A DNA stretch of 64,000 bases from Salticus scenicus (lineage: Eukaryota; Arthropoda; Arachnida; Araneae; Salticidae): contig OZ005656.1 of NCBI GenBank assembly GCA_963930645.1, positions 273,246,195 to 273,310,194 on the forward strand, in the 5' to 3' direction. The notes under the pieces were generated by a model that was not told where the DNA came from, did not search any database, and saw nothing but the letters and a program-made list of their open reading frames with translations. The position numbers were made by a program, and so were the translations under genes. Within the stretch, counting starts at the first letter, position 1. The number at the start of each line of letters is the position of its first letter. Shown here piece after piece: positions 1 to 14,245 of the stretch.

Positions 1-187
1 TCCATTCATTTAGATAATGAATACCAGATATCTATTTCAAATTTTAATAATTAATAATTATTATATTTTTGTAATTTACACTGCAAATGAATTTAGTTAA
101 TGAATACCAGATATCTATTTCAAATTTTAATAATTAATAATTTTTATATTTTTGTAATTTACACAGCAAATGCATTATATAAAAATA
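1..187. repeat. 83 bp partial-monomer duplication at window start
   Basis: TACCAG starts at 22 and again at 105, a spacing of 83 bp instead of about 210. The first unit lacks the distal 127 bp of a monomer and passes straight from GCAAATGAATTTAGTTAATG into the next core. Its CACTGCAAATGAATTTAG junction is the same as those at about 19755 and 24430, so this copy is related to the 4675 bp units further right. Confidence 0.85.
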
Positions 188-889
188 TTTCTTACTTTAT
201 ATCCATATTCACTTTTTATTTCATTTGAAATCGAATGCATAAAACTTTTATTATTTTCATAAGAGATATGTAGTATTTCATTTTATTTCATTATTCCATT
301 CATTTATTTAATAAATACCACATATCTATTGCAAATTTTAATAACAATTTATATTTGTATTTTTGTATTTTACACACAAAATGCATTTTATATGAATATT
401 TTTTACTTTATTTCCACATTCACTTTTTATTTCATTTGAAATCTAAAGCATAAAACTTTTATTATTTTCATAAGGGATACGTAGTATTTCATTTTATTTC
501 ATTATTCCAGTCATTTATTTCATGAATACCAGATATCTATTTCAAATTTTAATAATAATTTATTTTTATATTTTTGTATTTTACACAGCAAATGCATTTT
601 ATAAGAATATTTTTTACTTCATATCCACATTCACTTTTTACTTCATTTGAAATCTAATAAATAAAACTTTTAATATTTTCATAAAGAATATGTAGCATTT
701 CATTTTATTTCATTATTCCATTGATTTAGTTAATGAATACCAGATATCTATTTCAAATTTTAATAATTAATAATTTTTATATTTTTGTAATTTACACAGC
801 AGATGCATTATATAAAAATATTTTTTCTTTATATCCTTATTCACTTTTTACTTCATTTGAATCTAATACATAAAACTTTTATTATTTTC

Positions 890-903
890 AAAAAAAAAAA
901 AAA
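890..903. repeat. Poly-A run (A14) in a B-like monomer
   Basis: It replaces the CATAAACAA-type box after TTTTATTATTTTC. It is preceded by CATTTGAATCTAATACAT, a form one A shorter than the usual CATTTGAAATC. Paralogs are the runs at 31651, 41700 and 53900. Confidence 0.9.
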
Positions 904-3900
904 TGTAGTATTTCATTTTATTTTATTATTCCAGTCATTTATTTAATGAATACCAGATATCTATTTCAAATTTTAATAATAATTTATTTTTATATTTTTG
1001 TAATTTACACAGCAAATGCATTTTTTATGAATATTTTTTACTTTATATCCACATTCACTTTTATTTCATTTGAAATCTGATGCATTAAACTTTTATTCTT
1101 TTCATATGGGATATGTTGTATTTCTTTTATCTCATTATTCCATTCATTTATTTAATAAATACCAGATATCTATTTCAAATTTTAATAGCATTTTATTTTT
1201 ATATTTTTGTATTTTACACACAAAATGCATTTTATATGAATATTTTTTACTTTATATCCACATTCACTTTTTATTTCATTTGAAATCTAAAGCATAAAAC
1301 TTTTATTATTTTCATAAGGGATAAGTAGTATTTCATTTTATTTCATTATTCCATTCATTTATTTCATGAATACCAAATATCTATTTCAAATTTTAATAAT
1401 AATTTATTTTTATATTTTTGTTCTTTACACAGCAAATGCATTTTATATGAATATTTTTTACTTTATATCCACATTCATTTTTATTTCATTTGAAATCTAA
1501 TGCATCAAACTTTTATTGTTTTCATATGGGATATGTGGTATTTCTTTTATCTCATTATTCCATTCATTTATTTCATGAATACCAGATATATATTTCAAAT
1601 TTAAAAAATATTTTTTTTATACTTTTATAATTTACACAGCAAATGAATTTTTAATGAATATATTTTTACTGTATATCCACATTCACTTTTTACTTCATTT
1701 GAATCTAATACATAAAACTTTTATTATTATCATAAACAATATGTAGCATTTCATTTTATTTCATTATTCCATTCATTTAGATAATAAATACCAGATATCT
1801 ATTTCAAATTTTAATAATTAATAATTATTATATTTTTGTAATTTATACAGCAAATGCATTTTATAAGAATATTTTTTACTTCATATCCACATTCACTTTT
1901 TACTTCATTTGAAATCTAATAAATAAAACTTTTAATATTTTCATAAACAATATGTAGCATTTCATTTTATTTCATTATTCCATTGATTTAGTTAATGAAT
2001 ATCAGATATCTATTTCATATTTTAATAATTAATAATTTTTATATTTTTGTAATTTACACAGCAAATGCATTTAGTTAATGAATACCAGATATCTATTTCA
2101 AATTTTAATAATTAATAATTTTTATATTTTTGTAATTTACACAGCAGATGCATTATATAAAAATATTTTTTCTTTATATCCTTATTCACTTTTTATTTCA
2201 TTTGAATTCGAATGCATAAAAATTTTATTATTTTCATAAGAGATATGTAGTATTTCATTTTATTTCATTATTCCATTCATTTATTTCATGAATACCAGAT
2301 ATCTATTTCAAATTTTAATAATAATTTATTTATATAGTTTTGTATTTTACACAGCAAATGCATCTTATATAAATACTTTTTAATTTATATCCACATTCAC
2401 TTTTTATTTCATTTGAAATCTAATGCAGAAAACTTTTATTATTTTCATAAGGGATACGTAGTATTTAATTTTATTTCATTATTCCATTCATTTATTTCAT
2501 GAATACCAGATATCTATTTCAAATTTTAATAACAATTTATTTTTATATTTTTGTATTTTACACAGCAAATGCATTTATATGAATTTTTTTACGTTATATC
2601 CACTTTCACTTTTTATTTCATTTGATATCTAATGCATAAAACTTTTATTATTTTCAGAAGGGATATGTAGTATTTCATTTTATTTCGTTATTCTATTCAT
2701 TTATTTAATAAATACCAGATATCTATTCAAATTTTAAAAAAAAATTAATTTTATATTTTTATAATTTACACAGAAAATGAATTTTAAATGAATATTTTTT
2801 ACTTTATATCCACATTCCTTTTTCACTTCATTTGAAATCTAATACATAAAACTTTTATTATTTTCATAAACAAAATGTAGTATTTCATTTTATTTTATTA
2901 TTCCAGTCATTTATTTATTAAATACCAGATATCTGTTTCAAATTTTAATAATAATTTATTTTTATATTTTTGTAATTTATACAGCAAATGCTATTTATAA
3001 GAATATTTTTTACTTCATACCCGCATTCACTTTTTACTTCATTTGAAACCTAATACATAAAACTTTTATTATTTTCATAAACAATATGTAGCATTTCATT
3101 TAATTTAATTACTCCATTCTTTTATTTCATGAATACCAGATATCTATTTCAATTTTTAATAATAATTTATTTTTATATTTTTATAATTTACACAGCAAAT
3201 GCATTTTTTATGAATATTTTTTACTTTATATCCACATTCACTTTTTATTTCATTTGTATTCTAATACATAAAACTTTTATTGTTTTCAAAAACAAATTGT
3301 AGCATTTCATTTTATTTCATAATTCCAGTCATTTATTTAATGAATTCAAGATATCTATTTCAAATTTTAATAATAATTTATTTTTATATATTTGTAATTT
3401 ACACAACAAATGCAATTTATATGAATATCTTTACTTTATATCCACATTCACTTTCTATTTCATTTGAAATCTAATGCATAAAACTTTTATTATTTTCATA
3501 AGGGTTACGTAGTATTTTATTTTATTTCATTATTTCATTCATTTATTTAATAAATACCAGATATCTATTTCAAATTTTAATAACAATTTATTTTTATATT
3601 TTTGTATTTTACACAGAAAATGCATTTTATATGAATATTTTTTACTTTATATCCACATTCACTTTTTATTTCATTTGAAATTTAAAGCATAAAACTTTAT
3701 TATTTTCATAAGGGATACGTAGTATTTCATTTTATTTCATTATTCCATTCATTTATTTCATGAATACCAGATATCTATTTCAAATTTTAATAATAATTTA
3801 TTTTTATATTTTTGTTTTTTACACAGCAAATGCATTTTATATGAATATTTTTTACTTTATATCCACATTCACTTTTTATTTCATTTGAAATCTAATGCCT

Positions 3901-4170
3901 CAAACTCTTATTATTTCCTATGGGATATGTGGTATTTCATTTTATTTTATTATTCCATTCATTTATTTCTTGAATACCAGATATCTATTACAAATTTAAA
4001 AAATATTTTTTTTTATACTTTTATAATTTACACAGCAAATGAATTTTAAATGAATATATTTTTACTGTATATCCACATTCACTTTTTACTTCATTTGAAA
4101 TCTAATACGTAAAACTTTTATTATTATCATAAACAATATGTAGCATTTCATTTTATTTCATTTTTCTAGT

Positions 4171-4260
4171 CTTTTATTTAATGAATACCTGATATATAAT
4201 TCGAATTACTACTAATCTACTTTTATACTTTTATAATTTACACAGCAAATGAATTTTAAA
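4171..4260. repeat. Diverged-core monomer (TCGAATTACTACTAATC type)
   Basis: Here the core reads ATACCTGATATATAATTCG and then AATTACTACTAATCTAC, where other monomers have AGATATCTATTTCAAATTTT. The AGATATCT palindrome is lost. The variant is found at 4201, 10221, 16173, 35812, 38643, 45658, 50844, 57424 (one base changed) and 61943, but is absent from 28.1-35 kb. It is the clearest single landmark for following block copies. Confidence 0.85.
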
Positions 4261-5994
4261 TGAATATATTTTTACTTCATATCCACATTCACATTTTACT
4301 TCAATTGAAATCTAATACATAAAACTTTTATTATTTTTATAAACAATATGTAGCATTTCATTTTATTTCATTATTCCAGTCATTTATTTAATGAATACCA
4401 GATATTTTTTTCAAATTTTAATAATAAATTATTTTTAAATTTTTGTAATTTATACAACAAATGCATTTTTAAGAATATTTTTTACTTCATATCCACATTC
4501 ACTTTTTACTTCATTTGAAATCTAATAAATAAAACTTTTAATATTTTCATAAACAATATGTAGCATTTCATTTTATTTCATTATTCCATTGATTTAGTTA
4601 ATGAATACCAGATATCTATTTCATATTTTAATAATTAATAATTTTTATATTTTTGTAATTTACACAGCAAATGCATTTAGTTAATGAATACCAGATATCT
4701 ATTTCAAATTTTAATAATTAATAATTTTTATATTTTTGTAATTTACACAGCAGATGCATTATATAAAAATATTTTTTCTTTATATCCTTATTCACTTTTT
4801 ATTTCATTTGAATTCGAATGCATAAAAATTTTATTATTTTCATAAGAGATATGTAGTATTTCATTTTATTTCATTATTCCATTCATTTTTTTAATAAATA
4901 CCAGATATCTATTTCAAATTTTAATAACAATTTATTTTTGTATGTTTGTATTTTACACACAAAATGCATTTATATAAATATTTTTTACTTCATACCCGCA
5001 TTCACTTTTTACTTCATTTGAAATCTAATACATAAAACTTTTATTATTTTCATAAACAATATGTAGCATTTCATTTTATTTCATTATTCCAGTCATTTAT
5101 TTAATGAATACCAGATATCTGTTTCAAATTTTAATAATATATATATTTTTTTTATATTTTTGTAATTTATACAGCAAATGCATTTATATGAATTTTTTTA
5201 CGTTATATCCACTTTCACTTTTTATTTCATTTGATATCTAATGCATAAAACTTTTATTATTTTCAGAAGGGATATGAAGTATTTCATTTTATTTCATTAT
5301 TCTATTCTTTTATTTCATAAATACCAGATATCTATTTCAAATTTAAAAAGAAATTTAATTTTAGATTTTTATAATTTACACAGCAAATGAATTTTAAATG
5401 AATATTTTGTACTTTATATCCACATTCATTTTTCACTTCATTTGAAATCTAATACATAAAACTTTTATTATTTTCATAAACAAAATGTAGTATTTCATTT
5501 TATTTTATTATTCCAGTCATTTATTTATTGAATACCAGATATCTGTTTCAAATTTTAATAATAATTTATTTTATATTTTTGTAATTTATACAGCAAATTC
5601 TATTTATAAGAATATTTTTTACTTCATACCCGCATTCACTTTTTACTTCATTTGAAACCTAATACATAAAACTTTTATTATTTTCATAAACAATATGTAG
5701 CATTTCATTTAATTTCATTATTCCATTCTTTTATTTCATGAATACCAGATATCTATTTCAAATTTTAATAATAATTTATTTTTATATTTTTGTATTTTAC
5801 ACAGCAAATGCATGTTATATGAATAGTTTTTACTTTATATCCACATTCACTTTTTATTTCATTTGAATTGTAATGCAGAAAACTTTTATTATTTTCATAA
5901 GGAATACGTAGTATTTCATTTTATTTCATTATTCCATTCATTTATTTTATGAATACCAGATATCTATTTCAAACTTTAATAATAATTTATTTTT

Positions 5995-6034
5995 ATATTT
6001 TTGTAATTTATACAGGATATTTTTGTAATTTATG
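5995..6034. repeat. 22 bp tandem micro-duplication inside a monomer
   Basis: ATATTTTTGTAATTTATACAGG is followed 22 bp later by a second ATATTTTTGTAATTTAT, which runs into GCATTTTATAAG. The same join recurs near 9180, 13760, 17970, 23070, 27750, 37606, 44624, 49810 and 60902. It marks one monomer lineage wherever it has been carried. Confidence 0.82.
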
Positions 6035-6537
6035 CATTTTATAAGAATATTTTTTACTTCCTATCCACATTCACTTTTTACTTCATTTGAAATCTAATAA
6101 ATAAAACTTTTAATATTTTCATAAACAATATGTAGCATTTCATTTTATTTCATTATTCCATTCTTTTAGTTAATGAATACCAGATATCTATTTCAAATTT
6201 TAATAATTAATAATTTTTATATTTTTGTAATTTACACAGCAAAATTATAAAAATATTTTTTACTTTATATCCACATTCACTTTTCATTTCATTTGAAATC
6301 GAATGCATAAAACTTTTATTATTTTCATAAGGGATATGTACTATTTCATTTTATTTCATTATTCCATTCATTTATTTAATGAATACCAGATATCTATTTC
6401 AAAAATTCAAAATAATTTATTTTTATATTTTTATAATTTACGCAGGAAATGTATTTTAAATGAATATTTTTTTACTTTATATCCACATTCACTTTTTACT
6501 TCATTTGAATCTAATACATAAAACTTTTATTATTTTC

Positions 6538-6563
6538 AAAAAAAAAAAAAAAAAAAAAAAAAA
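6538..6563. repeat. Poly-A run (A26)
   Basis: It has the same upstream context, TTTGAATCTAATACATAAA, and is followed by TGTAGTATTTC. The paralog at 18508 is five bases shorter. Confidence 0.9.
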
Positions 6564-6856
6564 TGTAGTATTTCATTTTATTTCATTATTCCAGTCATTT
6601 ATTTAATGGATTCCAGATATCCATTTCAAATTTTAATAATAATTTATTTTTATATTTTTGTTTTTTACACAGCAAATGCATTTTGTATGAATATTTTTTA
6701 CTTTATATCCACATACACTTTTTATTTCATTTGAAATCTAATGCATAAAACTTTTAATTTTTTCATAAGTGTTACGTAGTATTTTATTTTATTACATTAT
6801 TCCATTCATTTATTTAATAAATACCAGATATCTATTTCAAATTTTAATAACATTTT

Positions 6857-9800
6857 ATTTTTACATTTTTGTATTTTACACACAAAATGCATTTTATATG
6901 AATATTTTTTACTTTATATCCACATTCACTTTTTATTTCATTTGAAATCTAAAGCATAAAACTTTTATTATTTTCATAAGGGATACGTAGTATTTCATGT
7001 TATTTCATTATTCCATTCATTTATTTCATGAATACCAGATATCTATTTCAAATTTTAATAATAATTTATTTTTATATTTTTGTATTTTACACAGCAAATG
7101 CATTTTATATGAATATTTTATACTTTATATCCACATTCACTTTTTATCTCATTTGAAATCTAAAGCATAAAACTTTTATTATTTTCATAAGGGATACGTA
7201 GTATTTCATTTTATTTCATTATTCCATTCATTTATTTCATGAATACCAGATATCTATTTCAAATTTTAATAATAATTTATTTTTATATTTTTGTTTTTTA
7301 CACAGCAAATGCATTTTATATGAATATTTTTTACTTTATATCCACATTCACTTTTTATTTCATTTGAAATCTAATGCATCAAACTTTTATTATTTTCATA
7401 TGGGATATGTGGTATTTCTTTTATCTCATTATTCCATTCATTTATTTCATGAATACCAGATATCTTTTTCAAATTTAAAAAATATTTTTTTTTTATACTT
7501 TTATAATTTACACAGCAAATGAATTGTCAATGAATATATTTTTACTGTATATCCACATTCACTTTTTACTTCATTTGAATCTAATACATAAAACTTTTAT
7601 TATTATCATAAACAATATGTAGCATTTCATTTTATTACATTATTCCATTCATTTAGATAATGAATACCAGATATCTATTTCAAATTTTAATAATTAATAA
7701 TTATTATATTTTTGTAATTTATACAGCAAATGCATTTTATAAGAATATTTTTTACTTCATATCCACATTCACTTTTTACTTCATTTGAAATCTAATTCAT
7801 GAACCTTTTATTATTTTCATAAACAATATGTAACATTTCATTTTATTTCATTATTCCAGTCATTTATTTAATGAATACCAGATATCTATTTCAAATTTTA
7901 ATAATAATTTATTTTTATATTTTTGTAATTTATACAGCAAATGCATTTTATAAGAATATTTTTTACTTCATATCCACATTCACTTTTTACTTCATTTGAA
8001 ATCTAATAAATAAAACTTTTAATATTTTCATAAACAATATGTAGCATTTCATTTCATTTCATTATTCCTTTCATTTATTTAATGAATACCAGATATCTAT
8101 TTCAAATTTATAAAATATTTCATTTTTATTTTTTTATAATTTACACAGCAAATGAATTTTAAATGAATATTTTATACTTTATATCCACATTCACTTTTTA
8201 TTTCATTTGAAATCTAAAGCATAAAAATTTTATTATTTTCATAAGAGATATGTAGTATTTCATTTTATTTCATTATTCCATTCATTTATTTCATGAATAC
8301 CAGATATCTATTTCAAATTTTAATAATAATTTATTTATATAGTTTTGTATTTTACACAGCAAATGCATCTTATATGAATACTTTTTAATTTATATCCACA
8401 TTCACTTTTTATTTCATTTGAAATCTAATGCAGAAAACTTTTATTATTTTCATAAGGGATACGTAGTATTTAATTTTATTTCATTATTCCATTCATTTAT
8501 TTCATGAATACCAGATATCTATTTCAAATTTTAATAACAATTTATTTTTATATTTTTGTATTTTACACAGCAAATGCATTTATATGAATTTTTTTACGTT
8601 ATATCCACTTTCACTTTTTATTTCATTTGAAATCTAATGCATAAAACTTTTATTATTTTCAGAAGGGATATGTAGTATTTCATTTTATTTCGTTATTCTA
8701 TTCATTTATTTAATAAATACCAGATATCTATTCAAATTTTAAAAAAAAATTAATTTTATATTTTTATAATTTAGACAGAAAATGAATTTTAAATGAATAT
8801 TTTTTACTTTATATCCGCATTCACTTTTTACTTCATTTGAAACCTAATACATAAAACTTTTATTATTTTCATAAACAATATGTAGCATTTCATTTAATTT
8901 CATTATTCCATTCTTTTATTTCATGAATACCAGATATATATTTCAAATTTTAATAATAATTTATTTTTATATTTTTATAATTTACACAGCAAATGCATTT
9001 TTTATGAATATTTTTTACTTTATATCCACATTCACTTTTTATTCCATTTGTATTCTAATGCATAAAACTTTTATTATTTTCATAAGGAACACGTAGTATT
9101 TCATTTTATTTCATTATTCCATTCATTTATTTTACGAATGCCAGATATCTATTTCAAACTTTAATAATAATTTATTTTTATATTTTTGTAATTTATACAG
9201 GATATTTTTGTAATTTATACATTTTATAAGAATATTTTTTACTTCCTATCCACATTCACTTTTTACTTCATCTGAAATCTAATACATAAAACTTTTATTA
9301 TTTTCATAAACAAATTGTAGCATTTCATTTTATTTCATAATTTCAGTCATTTATTTAATGAATTCAAGATATCTATTTCAAATTTTAATAATAATTTATT
9401 TTTATATATTTGTAATTTACACAACAAATGCAATTTATATGAATATCTTTACTTTATATCCACATTCACTTTCTATTTCATTTGAAATCTAATGCATAAA
9501 ACTTTTATTATTTTCATAAGGGTTACGTAGTATTTTATTTTATTTCATTATTCCATTCATTTATTTAATAAATACCAGATATCTATTTCAAATTTTAATA
9601 ACAATTTATTTTTATATTTTTGTATTTTACACAGAAAATGCATTTTATATGAATATTTTTTACTTTATATCCACATTCACTTTTTATTTCATTGGAAATC
9701 TAAAGCATAAAACTTTTATTATTTTCATAAGGGATACGTAGTATTTCATTTTATTTCATTATTCCATTAATTTATTTCATGAATACCAGATATCTATTTC

Positions 9801-12483
9801 AAATTTTAATAATAATTTATTTTTTTATTTTTGTTTTTTACACAGCAAATGCATTTTATATGAATATTTTATAATTTATATCCACATTCACTTTTTATTT
9901 CATTTGAAATCTAATGCCTCAAACTCTTATTATTTTCATATTGGATATGTGGTATTTCATTTTATTTTATTATTCCATTTATTTATTTCATGAATACCAG
10001 ATATCTATTTCAAATTTAAAAAATATTTTTTTTTATACTTTTATAATTTACACAGCAAATGAATTTTAAATGAATATATTTTTACTGTATATCCACATTC
10101 ACTTTTTACTTCATTTGAAATCTAATACGTAAAACTTTTATTATTATCATAAACAATATGTAGCATTTCATTTTATTTCATTTTTCCAGTCTTTTATTTA
10201 ATGAATACCTGATATATAATTCGAATTACTACTAATCTACTTTTATATTTTTGTAATTTATACAGCAAATGCATTTTATAAGAATATTTTTTACTTCATA
10301 TCCACATTCACTTTTTACTTCAATTGAAATCTAATACATAAAACTTTTATTATTTTCATAAACAATATGTAGCATTTCATTTTATTTCATTATTCCAGTC
10401 ATTTATTTAATGAATACCAGATATGTATTTCAAATTTTAATAATAAATTATTTTTAAATTTTTGTAATTTATACAACAAATGCATTTTATAAGAATATTT
10501 TTTACTTCATATCCACATTCACTTTTTACTTCATTTGAAATCTAATAAATAAAACTTTTAATATTTTCATAAACAATATGTAGCATTTCATTTTATTTCA
10601 TTATTCCATTCATTTAGTTAATGAATACACGATATCTATTTCAAATTTTAATAATTAATAATTTTTATATTTTTCTAATTTACACTCCAAATGCATTTAG
10701 TTAACGAATACCAGATACCTATTTCAAAATTTAATAATTAATAATTTTTATATGTTTGTAATTTGCACGCAAAATTATAAAAATATTTTTTACGTTATAT
10801 CCACTTTTTATTTCATTTGAAATCTAATGCATAAAACTTTTATTATTTTCATAAGGGATACGTAGTATTTTATTTTATTTCATTATTCCATTCATTTATT
10901 TAATAAATACCAGATATCTATTTCAAATTTTAATAACAATTTATTTTTGTATGTTTGTATTTTACACACAAAATGCATTTATATGAATATTTTTTACTTT
11001 ATATCCACATTCACTTTTTATTTCATTTGAAATCTAAAGCATAAAACTTTTATTATTTTCATAAACAATATGTAGCATTTCATTTAATTTCATTATTCCA
11101 TTCTTTTATTTCATGAATACCAGATATCTATTTCAAATTTTAATAATAATTTATTTTTATATTTTTATAATTTACACAGCAAATGGATTTTTTATGAATA
11201 TTTTTTACTTTATATCCACATTCACTTTTTATTTCATTTGTATTCTAATGCATAAAACTTTTATTATTTTCATAAGGGATACGTAGTATTTTATTTTATT
11301 TCATTATTCCAGTCATTTATTTCATGAATACCAGATATCTATTTCAAATTTTAATAATAATTTATTTTTGTATTTTTGTATTTTACACAGCAAATGCATT
11401 TTATAAGAATATTTTTTACTTCATATCCACATTCACTTTTTACTTCATTTGAAATCTAATACATAAAACTTTTATTATTTTCATAAACAATATGTAGCAT
11501 TTCATTTTATTTCATTATTCCAGTCATTTATTTAATGAATACCAGATATCTGTTTCAAATTTTAATAATATATATATATTTTTTATATTTTTGTAATTTA
11601 TACAGCAAATGCATTTTATAAGAATATTTTTTACTTTATTTGAAATCTAATAAATAAAACTTTTAATATTTTCATAAACAATATGTAGCATTTCATTTTA
11701 TTTCATTATTCCATTGATTTAGTTAATGAATACCAGATATCTATTTCAAATTTTAATAATTAATAATTTTTATATTTTTGTAATTTACACAGCAAATGCA
11801 TTTAGTTAATGAATACAAGACACCTATTTCAAATTTTAATAATTAATAATTTTTATATTTTTGTAATTTACACAGCAGATGCATTATATAAAAATATTTT
11901 TTCTTTATATCCTAATTCACTTTTTATTTCATTTGAATTCGAATTCATAAAACTTTTATTATTTTCATAAGGGATATGTAGTATTTCAATTTATTTCATT
12001 ATTCCATTCATTTATTTCATAAATACCAGATATCTATTTCAATTTTTAATAATAATTTATTTATATAGTTTTGTATTTTCAATGCAAATGCATCTTATAT
12101 GAATACTTTTTACTATATATTCACATTCACTTGTTATTTCATTTGAAATATAATGCAGAAAACTTTTATTATTTTCATAAGGGATACGTAGTATTTAATT
12201 TTATTTCATTATTCCATTCATTTATTTCATGAATACCAGATATCTATTTCAAATTTTAATAACAATTTATTTTTTTTATTTTTGTACTTTACACAGCAAA
12301 TGCATTTATATGAATTTTTTTACGTTATATCCACTTTCATTTTTTTTTCATTTGATATCTAATGCATAAAACTTTTATTATTTTCAGAAGGGATATGAAG
12401 TATTTCATTTTATTTCATTATTCTATTCTTTTATTTAATAAATACCAGATATCTATTTTAAATTTAAAAAGAAATTTAATTTT
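6857..12483. repeat. 5.6 kb block, copy 1 (recurs at 58580-64000)
   Basis: The block matches the right end of the window at an offset of 51722-51723 bp (for example TCGAATTACTACTAATC at 10221 and 61943, and CATGTTATTTC near 6997 and 58720). Near the end the offset is 51517, because this copy has one extra monomer of about 205 bp, around 10300-10500, that is absent near 62040. The true right end of the homology lies beyond the window in the second copy. Confidence 0.82.
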
Positions 12484-14126
12484 AGATTTTTATAATTTAC
12501 ACAGCAAATGAATTTTAAATGAATATTTTGTACTTTATATCCACATTCATTTTTCACTTCATTTGAAATCTAATACATAAAACTTTTATTATTTTCATAA
12601 ACAAAATGTAGTATTTCATTTTATTTTATTATTCCAGTCATTTATTTATTGAATACCAGATATCTGTTTCAAATTTTAATAATAATTTATTTTTATATTT
12701 TTGTAATTTATACAGCAAATTCTATTTATAAGAATATTTTTTACTTCATACCCGCATTTACTTTTTACTTCATTTGAAACCTAATACATAAAACTTTTAT
12801 TATTTTCATAAACAATATGTAGCATTTCATTTAATTTCATTATTCCATTCTTTTATTTTATGAATACCAGATATCTATTTCAAATTTTAATAATAATTTA
12901 TTTTTATATTTTTGTATTTTACACAGCAAATGCATGTAATATGAATAGTTTTTACTTTATAGCCACATTCACTTTTTATTTCATTTGAATTGTAATGCAG
13001 AAAACTTTTATTATTTTCAGAAGGGATATGTAGTATTTCATTTCATTTCATTATTCCTTTCATTTATTTAATAAATACCAGATATCTATTCAAATTAAAA
13101 AAAAAAATTAATTTTATATTTTTATAATTTACACAGAAAATGAATTTTAAATGAATATTTTTTACTTTATATAAACATTCACTTTTTATTTCATTTGAAA
13201 TCTAATGCATAAATCATTTATTATATTCATAATGGATATGTAATATTTCATTTTATTTCATTATTTCATTCATTTATTTAATGAGTACCAGTTATCTGTT
13301 TCAAATTTTAATAATAATTTATTTTTATATTTTTGTAATTTATACAGCAAATGCTATTTATAAGAATATTTTTCACTTCATACCCGCATTCACTTTTTAC
13401 TTCATTTGAAACCTAATACATAAAACTTTTATTATTTTCATAAACAATATGTAGCATTTCATTTAATTTCATTATTCCATTCTTTTATTTCATGAATACC
13501 AGATATATATTTCAAATTTTAATAATAATTTATTTTTATATTTTTATAATTTACACAGCAAATGCATTTTTTATGAATATTTTTTACTTTATATCCACAT
13601 TCACTTTTTATTTCATTTGTATTCTAATGCATAAAACTTTTATTATTTTCATAAGGAACACGTAGTATTTCATTTTATTTCATTATTCCATTCATTTATT
13701 TTATGAATGCCAGATATCTATTTCAAACTTTAATAATAATTTATTTTTTATATTTTTGTAATTTATACAGGATATTTTTGTAATTTATACATTTTATAAG
13801 AATATTTTTTACTTCCTATCCACATTCACTTTTTACTTCACCTGAAATCTAATACATAAAACTTTTATTATTTTCATAAACAAATTGTAGCATTTCATTT
13901 TATGTCATAATTTCAGTCATTTATTTAATGAATTCAAGATATCTATTTCAAATTTTAATAACAATTTATTTTTATATTTTTGTATTTTACACAGAAAATG
14001 CATTTTATATGAATATTTTATACTTTATATCCACATTCACTTTTTATTTCATTTGAAATCTAATGCCTCAAACTCTTATTATTTTCATATGGGATATGTG
14101 GTATTTCATTTTATTTTATTATTCCA

Positions 14127-14245
14127 TAATGTATTTTAAATGAATATTTTTTTACTTTATATCCACATTCACTTTTTACTACATTTGAATCTAATACATA
14201 AAACTTTTATTATTTTCAAAAAAAAAAAAAAAAAAAAGTAGTATT
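14127..14245. repeat. Truncated monomer lacking the core (about 80 bp deletion)
   Basis: TTATTCCAT passes directly into AATGTATTTTAAATGAATA, and the usual GAATACCAGATATC core is absent. Compared with the intact version near 6361-6460, about 80 bp (6368-6447) is missing. The same join is found near 30698, 40757 and 52958, so it spread by block duplication. Confidence 0.82.
14218..14237. repeat. Poly-A run (A20) with lost TG
   Basis: The run is followed by GTAGTATTTC rather than TGTAGTATTTC, so the T after the run has been lost or converted. Its upstream monomer is one of the 80 bp-deleted forms (CCATAATGTATTTTAAATG near 14127). Confidence 0.88.

Larger units (their letters stand above)
650..5200. 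repeat. MITE-free paralog of the 31.4-36.8 kb block
   Basis: Distinctive variants line up with the later block at a stepwise offset: CATAAAGAATATG at 680 and 31441 (offset 30761), the TTAA at 1152 against 32553 after the MITE (31401), and TCGAATTACTACTAATC at 4201 and 35812 (31611). Every step is accounted for: two bases in a poly-A run, 638 bp for the MITE and its target duplication, and about 210 bp for one extra monomer in the later copy. The borders are approximate because they sit inside monomers. Confidence 0.8.
3303..7462. repeat. 4.2 kb block, copy 1 (recurs at 15275-19431)
   Basis: This stretch of about 20 monomers recurs at an offset of 11972 bp with very few differences. TCGAATTACTACTAATC at 4201 matches 16173. 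The offset falls to 11965 after the poly-A run at 6538, which is shorter in the second copy, and rises by one at an extra T near 18687. Rare variants are shared, including AAACTTTATT near 3690, TCTAGTCTTTTATTT near 4175, and AGATTTTTATAATTT near 5365. Similarity ends near 7462, where this copy has a CTTTTTCAAATTTAAAA variant and the other has CTGTTTCAAATTTTAA. Confidence 0.85.

Noticed and set aside
890..903. Poly-A runs as retroposon tails
   Set aside because: No foreign sequence precedes them and no target duplications flank them. Satellite continues on both sides in phase, so simple slippage is more likely.
1070..1297. Short open reading frames of 62-92 codons scattered over the array (for example 1070, 3280, 6303, 18275, 21887, 26563, 40770, 53813, 59087)
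   Set aside because: They lie across monomers, recur wherever the same monomer variants recur, translate to low-complexity peptides rich in F, Y, I, L, S and H, and change frame with each indel. They are chance frames in satellite DNA, not genes.
10201..10260. The TCGAATTACTACTAATC region as an inserted foreign fragment
   Set aside because: Flanks and length fit a normal monomer, so it is a diverged core rather than an insertion.
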